Assembly (NCBI RefSeq): GCF_015354445.1
Contig: NZ_JADKYT010000003.1
Coordinates: 124,001 to 188,000 of the forward strand
Length of the DNA: 64,000 bases
Reading direction: 5' to 3'
Origin: Methylophilus sp. QUAN
GTDB taxonomy: Bacteria; Pseudomonadota; Gammaproteobacteria; Burkholderiales; Methylophilaceae
Shown here: positions 41,662 through 51,817 of the stretch, piece after piece
Layout of the letters: every line of letters starts with the position of its first letter
Position numbering within the stretch: the stretch's first letter is position 1
Notes under the pieces: model-generated
The model's input: the letters and a program-made list of their open reading frames with translations, nothing else
What the model was told of the DNA's origin: nothing
The model's database searches: none
Made by a program: the position numbers and the translations under genes

Positions 41662-42033
41662 ATGTCTTATCTTGACGACCCACGTGTGTATTTTGCTGCC
41701 GAACGCACCTTGCTGGCCTGGCAACGCTCAGCAATTGCCTTGATGGGGCTGGGCTTTGTGATTGAGCGCTTTGGCCTGTTTATGCAACTGGTGGCACACG
41801 ATCACCCGCTGCCACATGCACAAAGCGCGTTATCGCTGTATATCGGGGTCGGTTTTATTCTCATTGGCGCCTGTACCGCCATATTGTCTGCGGGTCAGTT
41901 CCTGGTATTTTGCCAGTCGCTGAATCCACAGGAAAAACCGCGCGGCCATGTGTTGTGGTTACCGCCTGCGGTCAATCTGTTTCTGGCCGTCACTGCGGTG
42001 GCCTTAAGCGGCTGGCTGATACTCACGCGCTAA
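41662..42033 (+). CDS. DUF202 (YidH-like) membrane protein
   Basis: 123 aa with three membrane segments. DPRVYFAAERTLLAWQRSAIALMGLGFVIERFGLF is the DUF202 family start; FILIGACTAILSAGQF and a C-terminal AVNLFLAVTAVALSGWL follow. AAAGAGG precedes the ATG, 10 bases after relA, so co-transcribed. Function unknown. Confidence 0.88.
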   Translation: MSYLDDPRVYFAAERTLLAWQRSAIALMGLGFVIERFGLFMQLVAHDHPLPHAQSALSLYIGVGFILIGACTAILSAGQFLVFCQSLNPQEKPRGHVLWLPPAVNLFLAVTAVALSGWLILTR

Positions 42034-42050
42034 TAATACGCCCCGCCCCC

Positions 42051-43214
42051 TTACTTGGGTGCATCTGCGCCTGCGGCAATATTCACCAGCACACCATCCG
42101 TCACGCCATCTGGCGGATTCTCAATCACCTGGTCCTGGCTGGTCAGGCCAGACTGCACTTCCAGCGTTTTGCCGAGGTCTCGGGCAATGGTAATCGTCTT
42201 TAATACCACTTTGTGATCCTGGCCAACGGTGGCGACCTTCAGCCCGTTCTGGTCAAAAATCAGCGCACTGGCCGGAATACTTAAGCGGCCAGCGGCATTA
42301 TTCAATGCCAGGTTCACGTTCGCAAAGCCGCCTGGCAGGAAACGGCCAGCCGCATTATCCACCAGCAATTGCACCAATGTCGTTCCAGACGACGCATTGA
42401 TAGCGCCCGAGGTCGATTGTATGGTGGCCTCAAACACGGCATCCGGCGAATCTGGCACCGTAAACTGCGCTTTGCCGCCTGGCTTGATCTGGCTGACATA
42501 GTTTTGCGGCACATTGATGTATAAACGCAGTTTGCGGGTATTGGACACTTCAAACAATGGCTGTGCCGTCGTACCGCTATTGCCCGCATTAATCAAGGCC
42601 CCGGTATCGGTATTACGCGCAGTCACCGAGCCATCAAAAGGCGCCAGAATTTTAGCGAAGCTCTTGAGCGCAAGCAGGCGGTTCACATTGGCTTCAGCTG
42701 CTTTCACGATCGCCTGCTTGCTTTGGTAGTCGCCGACCTTTTCATCCACTTCCTGCCGTGCAATGGATTGCGTTTTCAGCATATCCTGCCAGCGCTTGGC
42801 CGTGGTTTCCGCCAGCGCAACATTGGCCTGGGCACTAGCCAGGTCGGCTTTGGCCTGCAATAGCTCCTGGTCCAGGTCCGGCGTTTCGATTTCGGCCAGC
42901 AGTTGTCCACTTTTGACACTACCACCAATATCAACCTTCCAGTTCTTCAGATACCCGCTGACCCGCGCATAAATAGGCGCGCGTGCATACGCTTCAAAGC
43001 GGCCAGGCAGGTTCAGGCTGCCGGCTTCTGCGCCATGGTCAGGCTGGCTGACACTCACGGTCGCCACGGCCTGCTTGTCTGTCCAGGCCTTGAGTTTTTC
43101 GTGGTTACCCGCGCGACTGGTCACACCAATCACCACAATCCCAATCGCAGCCAGGGCCAACAGCAGGCCACCCAGTTTAAGTCCACGGGAAGTCCCCGTC
43201 GTCGCATTACGCAT
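42051..43214 (-). CDS. RND efflux periplasmic adaptor (membrane fusion protein)
   Basis: 387 aa: one N-terminal membrane helix (GGLLLALAAIGIVVIGV), lipoyl/barrel-sandwich halves (RVSGYLKNWKVDIGGSVKSGQLLAEIETPDL and ILAPFDGSVTARNTDTGALI), a coiled-coil hairpin (about 120-200) and beta-barrel domain. Couples the RND pump at 43207 to an outer-membrane channel. I start at ATG 43214, six bases after GGAG; it overlaps the pump's stop by 8 bases. No outer-membrane factor is in the operon. Ends 18 bases from DUF202, convergent, without visible terminator. Confidence 0.92.
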   Translation of the reverse strand: MRNATTGTSRGLKLGGLLLALAAIGIVVIGVTSRAGNHEKLKAWTDKQAVATVSVSQPDHGAEAGSLNLPGRFEAYARAPIYARVSGYLKNWKVDIGGSVKSGQLLAEIETPDLDQELLQAKADLASAQANVALAETTAKRWQDMLKTQSIARQEVDEKVGDYQSKQAIVKAAEANVNRLLALKSFAKILAPFDGSVTARNTDTGALINAGNSGTTAQPLFEVSNTRKLRLYINVPQNYVSQIKPGGKAQFTVPDSPDAVFEATIQSTSGAINASSGTTLVQLLVDNAAGRFLPGGFANVNLALNNAAGRLSIPASALIFDQNGLKVATVGQDHKVVLKTITIARDLGKTLEVQSGLTSQDQVIENPPDGVTDGVLVNIAAGADAPK

Positions 43215-46200
43215 GTACATCTCCGCTAGAAACACTGACAGGGCGCGGGTAGTGCTTTTTGTGGATGGTGTTAAACACCACCGGCACAAACAGCAGCGTG
43301 GCCACCGTCGCAAATAATAGACCGCCAATCACGGCACGGCCCAATGGGGCGTTCTGCTCGCCGCCTTCGCCCAGGCCCAAGGCCATCGGCGTCATGCCGA
43401 TCACCATTGCGAGTGCTGTCATTAACACCGGGCGGAAGCGCACAAACCCTGCATCAATCGCTGCCGCAGTGGCATCTTGCAGCTCGGCCAGGCGTTCACG
43501 GGCAAAGCTGATCACTAGCACACTGTTGGCCGTCGCCACGCCCATACACATAATGGCGCCAGTCAGGGCGGGCACCGATAAGGGGGTGTAGGTCACAAAC
43601 AGCATCCAGACGATGCCTGCCAATGCTGCAGGCAAGGCAGAGATAATCACAAACGGGTCACTCCAGGATTGCAGGTTGACTACAATCAGCAGGTAAATCA
43701 GCACAATCGCCCCCAGCAAGCCAAAAAACAGGCCGGTGAATGCATGGTCCATGGTATAGGCCTGGCCCAGCATGACCACAGTCGCCGCCTTGGGCACCTG
43801 GTCTTTGGTCTCTTCCAGTATCTTGCGGATATCGGCCGCCACGGCACCGAGATCGCGGTCCTGCGTACTGGCATGTACTTGCACCATCGGCTGGATATCG
43901 TACTGGCTCACCACGGCATTGCCGACACTGCGTTTAAAGGTGGCAATCCCGCCCAGGGTCTGCAACGGGCCGTCACTACCGCTGATCGGCAAATTGGCCA
44001 GTGCATTCAGGCTATCCAGTTGATATTGTGGCGTTTGCAGCACGATAGGATAAGTGACGCCATTGGCCGGGTTGAGCCAGTAGGTGGGTGAAACCTGCGA
44101 GCTACCGGCCATATTAATCACCATGCTATTGGTCACATCGCGCGTACTGATGCCGATTTCCTGCGCGCGGGTCTTATCAATGGCGATATCAAATGACGGA
44201 CGGCTGCGTGACTGCTGGATACGTGCATCGACCACGCCAGGCACCTGACGCACCTTGGCCAGTAGCTGGTTGGCATAAGTAAAATCGTCAGCCAGTTTGC
44301 CACCACGAATCTGGATATCAATTGGTGCAGGCGAACCAAAGTTCAGGATCTGGCTGACAATATCGGCAGGCGGAAACGAAAAAGTGGTATCCGGAAACTG
44401 CTTGGGCAACACTTCGCGTAGGATGCGGACATAATCGGCCGTCGGCGCGTGATGTGCTTTAAGTGCAATCTGGATATCGCCATCATGTGCACCTGTTAAC
44501 CCAGTATTGTTATAGGTCATATTGATACTGCTGATCGGCATGCCGATATTGTCGACAATGGTCAGGATTTCATCTGCTGGAATGACCTTTTTAATCGCCG
44601 CCTGGATATTGGCAAAGCGGTTGGCCGTGTCTTCAATCCGCGTCCCCACCGGTACGCGTGCATGCATGAGGATTTGCCCGCTATCAACACTGGGGAAGAA
44701 GTTGCTGCCCAGCATGGGCAGCAATAAAAACGACAGCATGACCACCGCCATAAAACCAACCATAAACAAACGGCTATGGTCGACAGCCAATATCAGGATA
44801 GCTTTATAGCCATGACGGATGCGCTCAAACCGGGCTTCAAACCATTGCTGAAAACGTACCAGCGGGTTACGGCTGACGGCTCTGTGTTCTTCGTGCAGAT
44901 GCGGTTTAAGCAGGTAATTTGCCATGGTCGGCACCAGCGTACGCGACAAGATAAATGAGCTAACCATGGCAAACATCACCGCTTCAGCCATGGGCACAAA
45001 CAGGTAGCGCGACACGCCTTCGAGGAAAAACATAGGCACAAACACGATACAGATACACAACAGCGACACAAACGCGGGCGTGACGATTTGAGCTGCGCCA
45101 TCGAGGATAGACTGTTCGACCGGCTTGCCCTGCTCCAGGTGCCAGTTGATGTTTTCGATGGTGACTGTTGCCTCATCCACCAGCAGGCCTACCGCCAGTG
45201 CCAGGCCACCCAGGGTCATGATATTCAGCGTTTCGCCGATGGCGGACAAGCCAATGATCGCCCCCAGGATAGACAGCGGAATGGAGGTCGCAATAATCAG
45301 CGATGAACGCCAGCTGCCCAAAAACAGCAAGATCATGAGACTGGTTAAAATCGCCGCCAGCACACCTTCAAACACCACGCCATCAATCGCGGCACGCACA
45401 AAAATAGACTGGTCATTGATCGGTGTGGCAACCAGCGTCTCTGGCAAGCCGGGTTTGATTTCCTCCAGTTTAGCTTTGATACCGTCAACAATGGCCAGCG
45501 TCGAAATCGCGCCATTCTTAAGGATGGTCATCAGCACCGAGCGGTTACCATCCACATGCACGATGTTGGTTTGCGGCGGGTTACCGTCACGCACCTGGCC
45601 GATATCACGCATATACACGGTGGCGCCATTGACCACTTTCACTGGGATATTAGCCAGGTCTTCAATTGCCGCGGCGGCATTATTGAGGTTTAAGGTGTAT
45701 TCAATGCTGCCGATTTTTTGCGTACCAATCGGCACCACCATATTATGAGCAGCCAGCGCATTCGAAATATCCTGCGCAGACAGGCCGCGTGCCTGCAACG
45801 CAGCCGGGTTCAGGTCGATCTGGATTTGGCGACTCTTGCCACCATAAGGGAAAGGCACGCCCGCCCCCGGCACGGTCACCAGGCGGATACGCACGGCGTT
45901 CAGGCCGAGGTCAGCCAGGTTTTGCTCGGTCAGGCCTTTGCCAGACAGGGCAATCTGTAAAATCGGCACCGTAGATGCGTTGTAATTCAGGATCAGCGGT
46001 GGCGTGGTGCCGGTTGGCATTTGCCGCGTCACCGTTTGCGAAATCGCCGATACCTGCGCATTGGCCGTCGCGATATTCACCCCGGCGTGAAAAAAGATTT
46101 TAACGATGGCGAAGCCGTTGTAAGAGTTGGCCTCGATATGCTCAATATCATTGACGGTGGTCGTCAGCGTGCGCTGGTAAAGCGTCGTGATGCGGCCTGC

Positions 46201-46380
46201 CATATCATCCGGCGGCAAGCCGGTATATTGCCAGGCAACTGCCACCACCGGGATACGGATTTCGGGAAAAATATCGACCGGGCTGCGCATGGCAGACAAG
46301 GTGCCAAAAATTAAAATCAGCAAAGCCATCACCACAAAGGTATAAGGCCGTTTGAGCGCAATGCCCACCACGTTAAACAT
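43207..46380 (-). CDS. RND family efflux permease
   Basis: 1057 aa, full length for the AcrB/MdtC superfamily, twelve membrane segments: RPYTFVVMALLILIFGTLS (TM1), large periplasmic loops, TM4 with LLVDEATVTIENI, and RFRPVLMTALAMVIGMTPMALGLGEGGEQNAPLGRAVIGG near the end. TM4 has a single Asp (VDEATV), not the D-D pair of AcrB. That, and overall similarity, places it among the less characterised HAE-type pumps rather than metal (CzcA) pumps. Proton-driven export of an unknown compound. Confidence 0.93.
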   Translation of the reverse strand: MFNVVGIALKRPYTFVVMALLILIFGTLSAMRSPVDIFPEIRIPVVAVAWQYTGLPPDDMAGRITTLYQRTLTTTVNDIEHIEANSYNGFAIVKIFFHAGVNIATANAQVSAISQTVTRQMPTGTTPPLILNYNASTVPILQIALSGKGLTEQNLADLGLNAVRIRLVTVPGAGVPFPYGGKSRQIQIDLNPAALQARGLSAQDISNALAAHNMVVPIGTQKIGSIEYTLNLNNAAAAIEDLANIPVKVVNGATVYMRDIGQVRDGNPPQTNIVHVDGNRSVLMTILKNGAISTLAIVDGIKAKLEEIKPGLPETLVATPINDQSIFVRAAIDGVVFEGVLAAILTSLMILLFLGSWRSSLIIATSIPLSILGAIIGLSAIGETLNIMTLGGLALAVGLLVDEATVTIENINWHLEQGKPVEQSILDGAAQIVTPAFVSLLCICIVFVPMFFLEGVSRYLFVPMAEAVMFAMVSSFILSRTLVPTMANYLLKPHLHEEHRAVSRNPLVRFQQWFEARFERIRHGYKAILILAVDHSRLFMVGFMAVVMLSFLLLPMLGSNFFPSVDSGQILMHARVPVGTRIEDTANRFANIQAAIKKVIPADEILTIVDNIGMPISSINMTYNNTGLTGAHDGDIQIALKAHHAPTADYVRILREVLPKQFPDTTFSFPPADIVSQILNFGSPAPIDIQIRGGKLADDFTYANQLLAKVRQVPGVVDARIQQSRSRPSFDIAIDKTRAQEIGISTRDVTNSMVINMAGSSQVSPTYWLNPANGVTYPIVLQTPQYQLDSLNALANLPISGSDGPLQTLGGIATFKRSVGNAVVSQYDIQPMVQVHASTQDRDLGAVAADIRKILEETKDQVPKAATVVMLGQAYTMDHAFTGLFFGLLGAIVLIYLLIVVNLQSWSDPFVIISALPAALAGIVWMLFVTYTPLSVPALTGAIMCMGVATANSVLVISFARERLAELQDATAAAIDAGFVRFRPVLMTALAMVIGMTPMALGLGEGGEQNAPLGRAVIGGLLFATVATLLFVPVVFNTIHKKHYPRPVSVSSGDVHA

Positions 46381-47323
46381 GTAACACTTTCTCCACCTCT
46401 GTGGTGCTTACCTCAAACCCGGCATCGCGCCAGGCATCAATGCCGCCACTCAATGGACGGATATTGCGATAACCGCGGTTAATCAGTTTTTTGGCCACCT
46501 TGGCCGCCGTCACTTCATTCGGGCATGAGCAGTACAACACCACGGGCGCATCTTCGTCGATATCCAGCACCAGCTGGTCCACTTCGTCCAATGTGACAAA
46601 CTGTGCGCCTGGAATCCAGCCATCATCCACCAGGTGTTTGGCACGCGTATCCAGGATGACGGGCGCAACGCCCTGGCTCAACATGTCATTTAATTCCTGC
46701 ACGCTGATACGCGCCATGCGCAGGCTCTTGATAAACCGCTGCCTGTCCCACCACTTAGAGGCGATGAATGCAGCCAGTAACACCAGTACCAGCAAGGTGC
46801 CCCACTTACCCATTTCAACCAGAGTGAGCATCAACTCATCAATCGCCGAACTGAACAAATTACCCAGCCATAGCGCAGAACCTGCCCATAACAATGCACC
46901 CAGGCCATCCATGAGCGCAAACAGCCAGTAGCGTGTGCCCGACGAACCGGCCAGTGCACTGGAAATTGAGGCAAAGCCGGGAATGAATTTACAGACCAGC
47001 AAGGCAGGCGGGCCAAATTTCAGGTACAAGGCCTCCGTTTGCCGCACACAGGTATCCGGGGATAAAGAGATTTTGCACAACTTGCCCATCACGCGTTTGC
47101 CATATTTGCGACCGGCGCGATACCAGATGGAATCTGCCACCAGCGCAGCACCCACGGCCACCAGCAGCATGGCTGCCCACGAATACTGGCCATTACCGAT
47201 CAGCACACCTGCCAGCAACAAGGTCGGGTAGGCCGGTAAAGGCAAGCCCATTTGCTCGAGGAACACACTGGCAAACACGATCAGCAATCCATATTGCTGT
47301 ATCAACTCAAGAACGGTATTCAT
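46373..47323 (-). CDS. DedA membrane protein fused to a rhodanese domain
   Basis: 316 aa. Residues 1-200 form a DedA/SNARE-associated membrane domain: FLEQMGLPLPAYPTLLLAG, YRAGRKYGKRVMGKL, FIPGFASISSALAG. Residues about 205-316 form a rhodanese domain with the active-site Cys in VVLYCSCPNEVTA and GYRNIRPLSGGIDAWRDAGFEV. Rhodaneses transfer sulfane sulfur; DedA proteins move lipids or support membrane energy. Overlaps the RND gene by 8 bases, so it leads the efflux operon. No ribosome binding site is evident before its ATG. Confidence 0.9.
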   Translation of the reverse strand: MNTVLELIQQYGLLIVFASVFLEQMGLPLPAYPTLLLAGVLIGNGQYSWAAMLLVAVGAALVADSIWYRAGRKYGKRVMGKLCKISLSPDTCVRQTEALYLKFGPPALLVCKFIPGFASISSALAGSSGTRYWLFALMDGLGALLWAGSALWLGNLFSSAIDELMLTLVEMGKWGTLLVLVLLAAFIASKWWDRQRFIKSLRMARISVQELNDMLSQGVAPVILDTRAKHLVDDGWIPGAQFVTLDEVDQLVLDIDEDAPVVLYCSCPNEVTAAKVAKKLINRGYRNIRPLSGGIDAWRDAGFEVSTTEVEKVLHV

Positions 47324-47363
47324 AAAGGATGATTAATTCGCGACAAACATTATAAAAACAACA

Positions 47364-48452
47364 CTACATACCCAAAGCGGCCAGCATGGCAAAGGCCATA
47401 AATAATACAAAATGCGTCATGCCTTCAATGGCATTGGTTTCACCATCATGCAAATTGATGGTCGCGACAATCAGTGTCAGGAACGTCATCACCATCTGCG
47501 TCGGCGACAAACCGACAATCAGCGGCCGGTCTTCGATCAGGGCAATGGCCTCAATCACCGGCACAGTCAGGATCACGGTCGACAAGGTGGCCCCAAGTGA
47601 AATATTCACCACGGTTTGCATGCGGTCATTCACCGCCGCCTTCAACGCCGTGAGTACTTCCGGGCTGGCGGCAATGATGGCCACCACAATGGCAGCCACA
47701 ATCGGTGGCACACCGCTGCCGGTTAAACCGGCATCCATATGCATGCTCATCTCCTCAGACAGGAAACCGATGGTAATGATGCCGGCCAACATGTAAAGAA
47801 TGGAAAATCTGACATCTGCGCTCATCGCGCCAGCCGACTGCCCGGTTTGTGCCTGATGTTGGTCGCGGTAACTGAAATAGTTACGATGCCGCCCGGTTTG
47901 CATTTTCAGGAACAATGCATAAAACACACTCATGGTGACGATGGTAAACATCGAATACAAGCGCCAGTGTTCGGGCGGCAAAAAAGCAGGCAGTGCCATG
48001 GAGATGCCCAGTGCCGTCATGATCATCACGATATAGGTATTGCCGGAGTTGACGTTGTACTCCACCTCACCATATTTGATGCCACCGACAATCGCACACA
48101 AGCCGAGGATACCGTTGATATCCAGCATCACCGCCGAATAAATCGCATCCCGGGCCAGCGTAGTCGACGAGGTATGGCTGAGCATCATGACAATAATCAC
48201 CACTTCAATGATGACCGCGCTGATGGTCAGGATCATGGTGCCATAAGGCTCTTTGAGCCGTTCGGCCACATACTCCACCTGGAACGACAGCTGGAAAGCC
48301 AGGTTGATAATCAGCAGCACAAACAGGATGGAAATGGTCAGCGATTCGGGCTGGCCGATATGCATGACTTTGTCAGCTTGCGCCAATGCCAGGTAGGCGA
48401 CGATGGAAATAATCAGGGACAGCAGCCCCGCGGGCGGTTTTTCGGTAAGCAT
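47364..48452 (-). CDS. ChaA-like Ca2+/H+ (Na+/H+) antiporter
   Basis: 362 aa, about eleven membrane segments, two homologous halves of the CaCA superfamily. The first repeat EPYGTMILTISAVIIEVVIIVMML contains the ion-binding Glu. The second repeat AIIAASPEVLTALKAAVNDRMQTVVNISLGATLSTVILT contains the other. Exchanges cations for protons at the inner membrane. Separate unit from the DedA operon (gap 40 bases) and from the efflux operon upstream. Confidence 0.88.
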   Translation of the reverse strand: MLTEKPPAGLLSLIISIVAYLALAQADKVMHIGQPESLTISILFVLLIINLAFQLSFQVEYVAERLKEPYGTMILTISAVIIEVVIIVMMLSHTSSTTLARDAIYSAVMLDINGILGLCAIVGGIKYGEVEYNVNSGNTYIVMIMTALGISMALPAFLPPEHWRLYSMFTIVTMSVFYALFLKMQTGRHRNYFSYRDQHQAQTGQSAGAMSADVRFSILYMLAGIITIGFLSEEMSMHMDAGLTGSGVPPIVAAIVVAIIAASPEVLTALKAAVNDRMQTVVNISLGATLSTVILTVPVIEAIALIEDRPLIVGLSPTQMVMTFLTLIVATINLHDGETNAIEGMTHFVLFMAFAMLAALGM

Positions 48453-48522
48453 GCGCTTAGATTGTGATCAATGAATAACCATCTTAACAGAGACTGTCGG
48501 GTTCTGTTGCATGTGGCCCTGC

Positions 48523-49410
48523 TTATCCATGCCTGATTACCACCGAACATGTCATCCCGGCGACCAGTGGCATGGCTGCCGGAATCTGGTCGAGGTGGAT
48601 ACGCACCGGGATGCGCTGTGCCAGTCGCACCCAGTTAAAGGTCGGGTTCACATTGGCCAGCAAACGGATGTCGGTCGGGTTATCACGGTCGGTAATGCCG
48701 TGGGCAATGCTTTCGACATGACCTTTGAGCGTGGCGTGGCTGCCCAGCAACTGCACTTCGGCCGCGTCACCCACCTGGATCATATTTAATTTATGTTCCT
48801 CAAAATAGCCATAGACCCAGAATGAATGCTGGTCAATCACCGCCAGCTTGGCCGCACCTACCTGGGCAAAATCACCCGGGCGCACCAGCAGGTTAGACAC
48901 CCAGCCATCCACTGGCGACCGCACCACGGTGCGCTCGAGGTCGAGTTTGATTTTCTCCACCTGGGCCACGGCGGCCTCATATTCAGCTTTGGCGGCCATG
49001 GCACCCAAATCGGTATCTTCACGGTTTTCGCGTGAAATCACTTCATCATCCAGATGCGCACGGCGGGCAGATTGCTGTTTCTTCATCTCCCACAGGGACT
49101 TTCTCTGCTGGGTCAATGCAGTCGCCTCCGCCAATGCATGCTGATAATGCATGGTGTCTATGCGGAACAGCACGTCGCCTTTGTGTACATACTGGTTATC
49201 ACGCACCGGCACTGCGGTCACCAGTCCGGCCACATCCGGCGCAATATTCACCACATCAGCCCGCACGCGGCCATCTCGTGTCCATGGGTAGTCGGTATAG
49301 CGCACCCACAACTTGTATGCCAATAACCCGGCCGCCACCGCGATTGCCAGCGTAATCCCGACACGCAGGATACCTTTTGTTGCCTTAAACCAGATACGTT
49401 GCGTTTGCAT
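48523..49410 (-). CDS. HlyD/AaeA-type efflux adaptor
   Basis: 295 aa: N-terminal membrane helix (GITLAIAVAAGLLAYKLWV), YTDYPWTRDGRVRADVVNIAPDVAGLV (HlyD family start), a coiled hairpin, then ERTVVRSPVDGWVSNLLVRPGDFAQVG. AaeA-like adaptor paired with the FUSC protein at 49631 to export aromatic acids or similar. AAAGGTTG precedes the ATG; 11 bases behind DUF1656. Confidence 0.9.
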   Translation of the reverse strand: MQTQRIWFKATKGILRVGITLAIAVAAGLLAYKLWVRYTDYPWTRDGRVRADVVNIAPDVAGLVTAVPVRDNQYVHKGDVLFRIDTMHYQHALAEATALTQQRKSLWEMKKQQSARRAHLDDEVISRENREDTDLGAMAAKAEYEAAVAQVEKIKLDLERTVVRSPVDGWVSNLLVRPGDFAQVGAAKLAVIDQHSFWVYGYFEEHKLNMIQVGDAAEVQLLGSHATLKGHVESIAHGITDRDNPTDIRLLANVNPTFNWVRLAQRIPVRIHLDQIPAAMPLVAGMTCSVVIRHG

Positions 49411-49421
49411 GATTCAACCTT

Positions 49422-49634
49422 TCAATACACCATTAAACCAAACACGGAAAACAAGCCAAAAAACAAGGAAACCCTTAACAAGGCCGGATACCACACCAAG
49501 TCGTAAATCCCCCAGGCAGCCAATGCTTTATCAATCAGCCAGATCGCGGCAGCGGCAAGCAAAAACGCCACAAACAAGGTGGGCACATGGGCATCCAGAA
49601 AAGCAAACTCACGCGGAATCCATTCATGCATCAT
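49422..49634 (-). CDS. DUF1656 (AaeX-like) small membrane protein
   Basis: 70 aa with two membrane segments and the family beginning EFAFLDAHVPTLFVAFLLAAAAIW and WYPALLRVSLFFGLF. Always linked to AaeA/AaeB-type pumps. GGAG lies 7 bases before the ATG at 49634, which overlaps the stop of the FUSC gene. Confidence 0.92.
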   Translation of the reverse strand: MMHEWIPREFAFLDAHVPTLFVAFLLAAAAIWLIDKALAAWGIYDLVWYPALLRVSLFFGLFSVFGLMVY

Positions 49635-51817
49635 GTGTCAGCTCCGGTTGACGTTGAAGCAAGGTCCTGCAGCAGCTCTGCCGCGATGACCAGCCTGATA
49701 AAATGCAATTGCGTGGTGAGCTTTCGCGCTTGTGAAGATAGGAGTGCATCGGCATACTCCCCGCCTTGTAACCAGGCCAGAAAATGATCCAACCATTGCA
49801 ACACTGCCTGCTGCTGCGCCAACCCTGGCTGCTTGTAATAACTGGCGACCAACGTCAACGTGCGTTGCACTAATTGGTAAGGCTGTGCCGATAGCCCCCT
49901 GGCAACCGCACGCAACGCCAACACGGCATGTCCTACCTCTAGCGCAGCACACAAGGCCTCGACGACACGCACACTTTCAGCCTCTTGTGGACGATGCACA
50001 CTGCCGGAACGCTGGATCAAGTCGCGTGTGCGCATTTCAAAAAGGGGCGCTGTCATGCTTGTATGCAGACAGGCATCGACCACTAATTTGCGTAATTGGG
50101 TAAACACACGGGCCTTGGCCCAGGGACTCGCCGCATAATCCGTCAGGCTGAACATGATGCCGGACACCACCAGTGCCACCATGAGTGCAATAGAGTCGTT
50201 AAAATATTTGACTGGGTTATCGCCCAGCGCCTGGTTGAATCCCACCATCAAAAAGTAAGCAATGCCCAACCCTGCGCCCACCAGGGTGGTGGCTGGCCGT
50301 GCACTTAGCCAGGCGGTGAGCAAAACTGCAGGCGTAATCACGATACAGAGCATGACATAATCATGTGCCGCGGTGAGCCAGAATACATTGCTGATGTACA
50401 CCAGCACGATGCCCAGCAACACCCCTACTGAGAATTGACGGATAGTGGCCATTGGCGCCGGACTAGCCGCAAACAAGGTGCTTGTAATCACCCCCAGCGT
50501 CATGGCCAGGATACCGGAGGGCCAGTCTATGGTCATCCAGATGGCCGCCAGGATCAGCAAGGTGAGTGCGCCACGGGTCGCAGCAATCGACACCGGCAAC
50601 CAGTCAATGTGCATATGCAACTGCTCAGCGGTGAATTCACGGCTCGCCACCTTGCGTGCACGTGGCTGTGCCACTAACAAAGCATAAGTCTCCAGGTAGG
50701 CAGTCAACTCTTTTGCCAGGCGCGACAGCAATTCACCACCGGTTTCCACCTCTAGCTGATTGACCTCCGGATGCATCATCAAGTGTTGTAACTGCACCGC
50801 CAAGTGCGCATCAAAATCATGTTGAAACGCTGCGACAGCTTGCTGCACCCGGGTGATGGCTTCAGCATGACTAGCAGGCTGCCCGTCTATGAGCACCGCG
50901 GCAGATAAGGGCTGCATCAAGACCTGCAAAGCGTCTGCTTCCTTTGACGCCACACGGGTTTGTAAACGCTGGATCAGCCGCTGCAAGACGACATAGGTCG
51001 TAGAAACTGCCATAAACTGCACATTGAGCCGGTTGATGGTTGCACTGTGTACCCGCGCATCATCCGTTTCAAACTGCGCAGACGAACGAAATGCCTCCAA
51101 CTGATAAATATCTTGCATGAACTTTAAAAACGGCTGATTGAGCCCAGCAGGTGCGCCGGTGCCCAGTAATACGCTGAAATCGCGAAACTTGCTGCGCACG
51201 ACTGCCTGAATGTTCTCCCACAGGCGTTGCGGCAGCACCAGCTCACTGACCAAGGTCGCACTTAATAAACCGACGCCAATTTCAGACATGCGGGTTGAGG
51301 CGATTTGGAAGGTATGCCAAGGCGTCAGTGTCGCAGGCAAGCCGACAATACACAAAGTATAGCCAGCCAAGACAAATCCATAAGACTGGAAGTTACGATA
51401 TACCAGCGAGCCTGCCGTACACATGCCTATCCAGAGCGCTGCCGCAATAAAAAATGGAAAGCGGTCTTGCGCAAACCAGGCCACCAGCAACATGGAAAAC
51501 AAAATCCCGATCACGGTACCGATCAGACGGTAATAACTTTTGGTGATCACCATGCCGGAGCGGAAATGCATGACGATCACCACCGTCAGCAAGGCCGTTG
51601 CCGGTTGATCCATCTCCATTTTCAAGGCCACCCACAGCGCCAGGAAAGCGGCCAGCAGGTATTTGAACAAATAGCCGATCAGCGGAAAGTCCTGACGGTA
51701 CCAGTCGGCGGCAGCCTGTTGCAGGCATACGGCTGCCATTCGCACGCCTTGCTCGAGCGCGGTCAAGCCAGCTAGCAATCGTTGTATCCCGCGATTAATC
51801 TGTTGCGTGTTCAGCAT
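49631..51817 (-). CDS. FUSC/AaeB-family inner-membrane efflux protein
   Basis: 728 aa, two sets of five to six membrane segments separated by a long soluble region (about 180-390). YLFKYLLAAFLALWVALKMEMDQPATALLTVVIVM is the family N-terminus and RGALTLLILAAIWMTIDWPSGILAMTLGV its second half. AaeB relatives export hydroxybenzoates and other aromatic acids. I use ATG 51817 with GGAGGGG 7 bases upstream; it overlaps the outer-membrane factor gene by 23 bases. Confidence 0.9.
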   Translation of the reverse strand: MLNTQQINRGIQRLLAGLTALEQGVRMAAVCLQQAAADWYRQDFPLIGYLFKYLLAAFLALWVALKMEMDQPATALLTVVIVMHFRSGMVITKSYYRLIGTVIGILFSMLLVAWFAQDRFPFFIAAALWIGMCTAGSLVYRNFQSYGFVLAGYTLCIVGLPATLTPWHTFQIASTRMSEIGVGLLSATLVSELVLPQRLWENIQAVVRSKFRDFSVLLGTGAPAGLNQPFLKFMQDIYQLEAFRSSAQFETDDARVHSATINRLNVQFMAVSTTYVVLQRLIQRLQTRVASKEADALQVLMQPLSAAVLIDGQPASHAEAITRVQQAVAAFQHDFDAHLAVQLQHLMMHPEVNQLEVETGGELLSRLAKELTAYLETYALLVAQPRARKVASREFTAEQLHMHIDWLPVSIAATRGALTLLILAAIWMTIDWPSGILAMTLGVITSTLFAASPAPMATIRQFSVGVLLGIVLVYISNVFWLTAAHDYVMLCIVITPAVLLTAWLSARPATTLVGAGLGIAYFLMVGFNQALGDNPVKYFNDSIALMVALVVSGIMFSLTDYAASPWAKARVFTQLRKLVVDACLHTSMTAPLFEMRTRDLIQRSGSVHRPQEAESVRVVEALCAALEVGHAVLALRAVARGLSAQPYQLVQRTLTLVASYYKQPGLAQQQAVLQWLDHFLAWLQGGEYADALLSSQARKLTTQLHFIRLVIAAELLQDLASTSTGADT

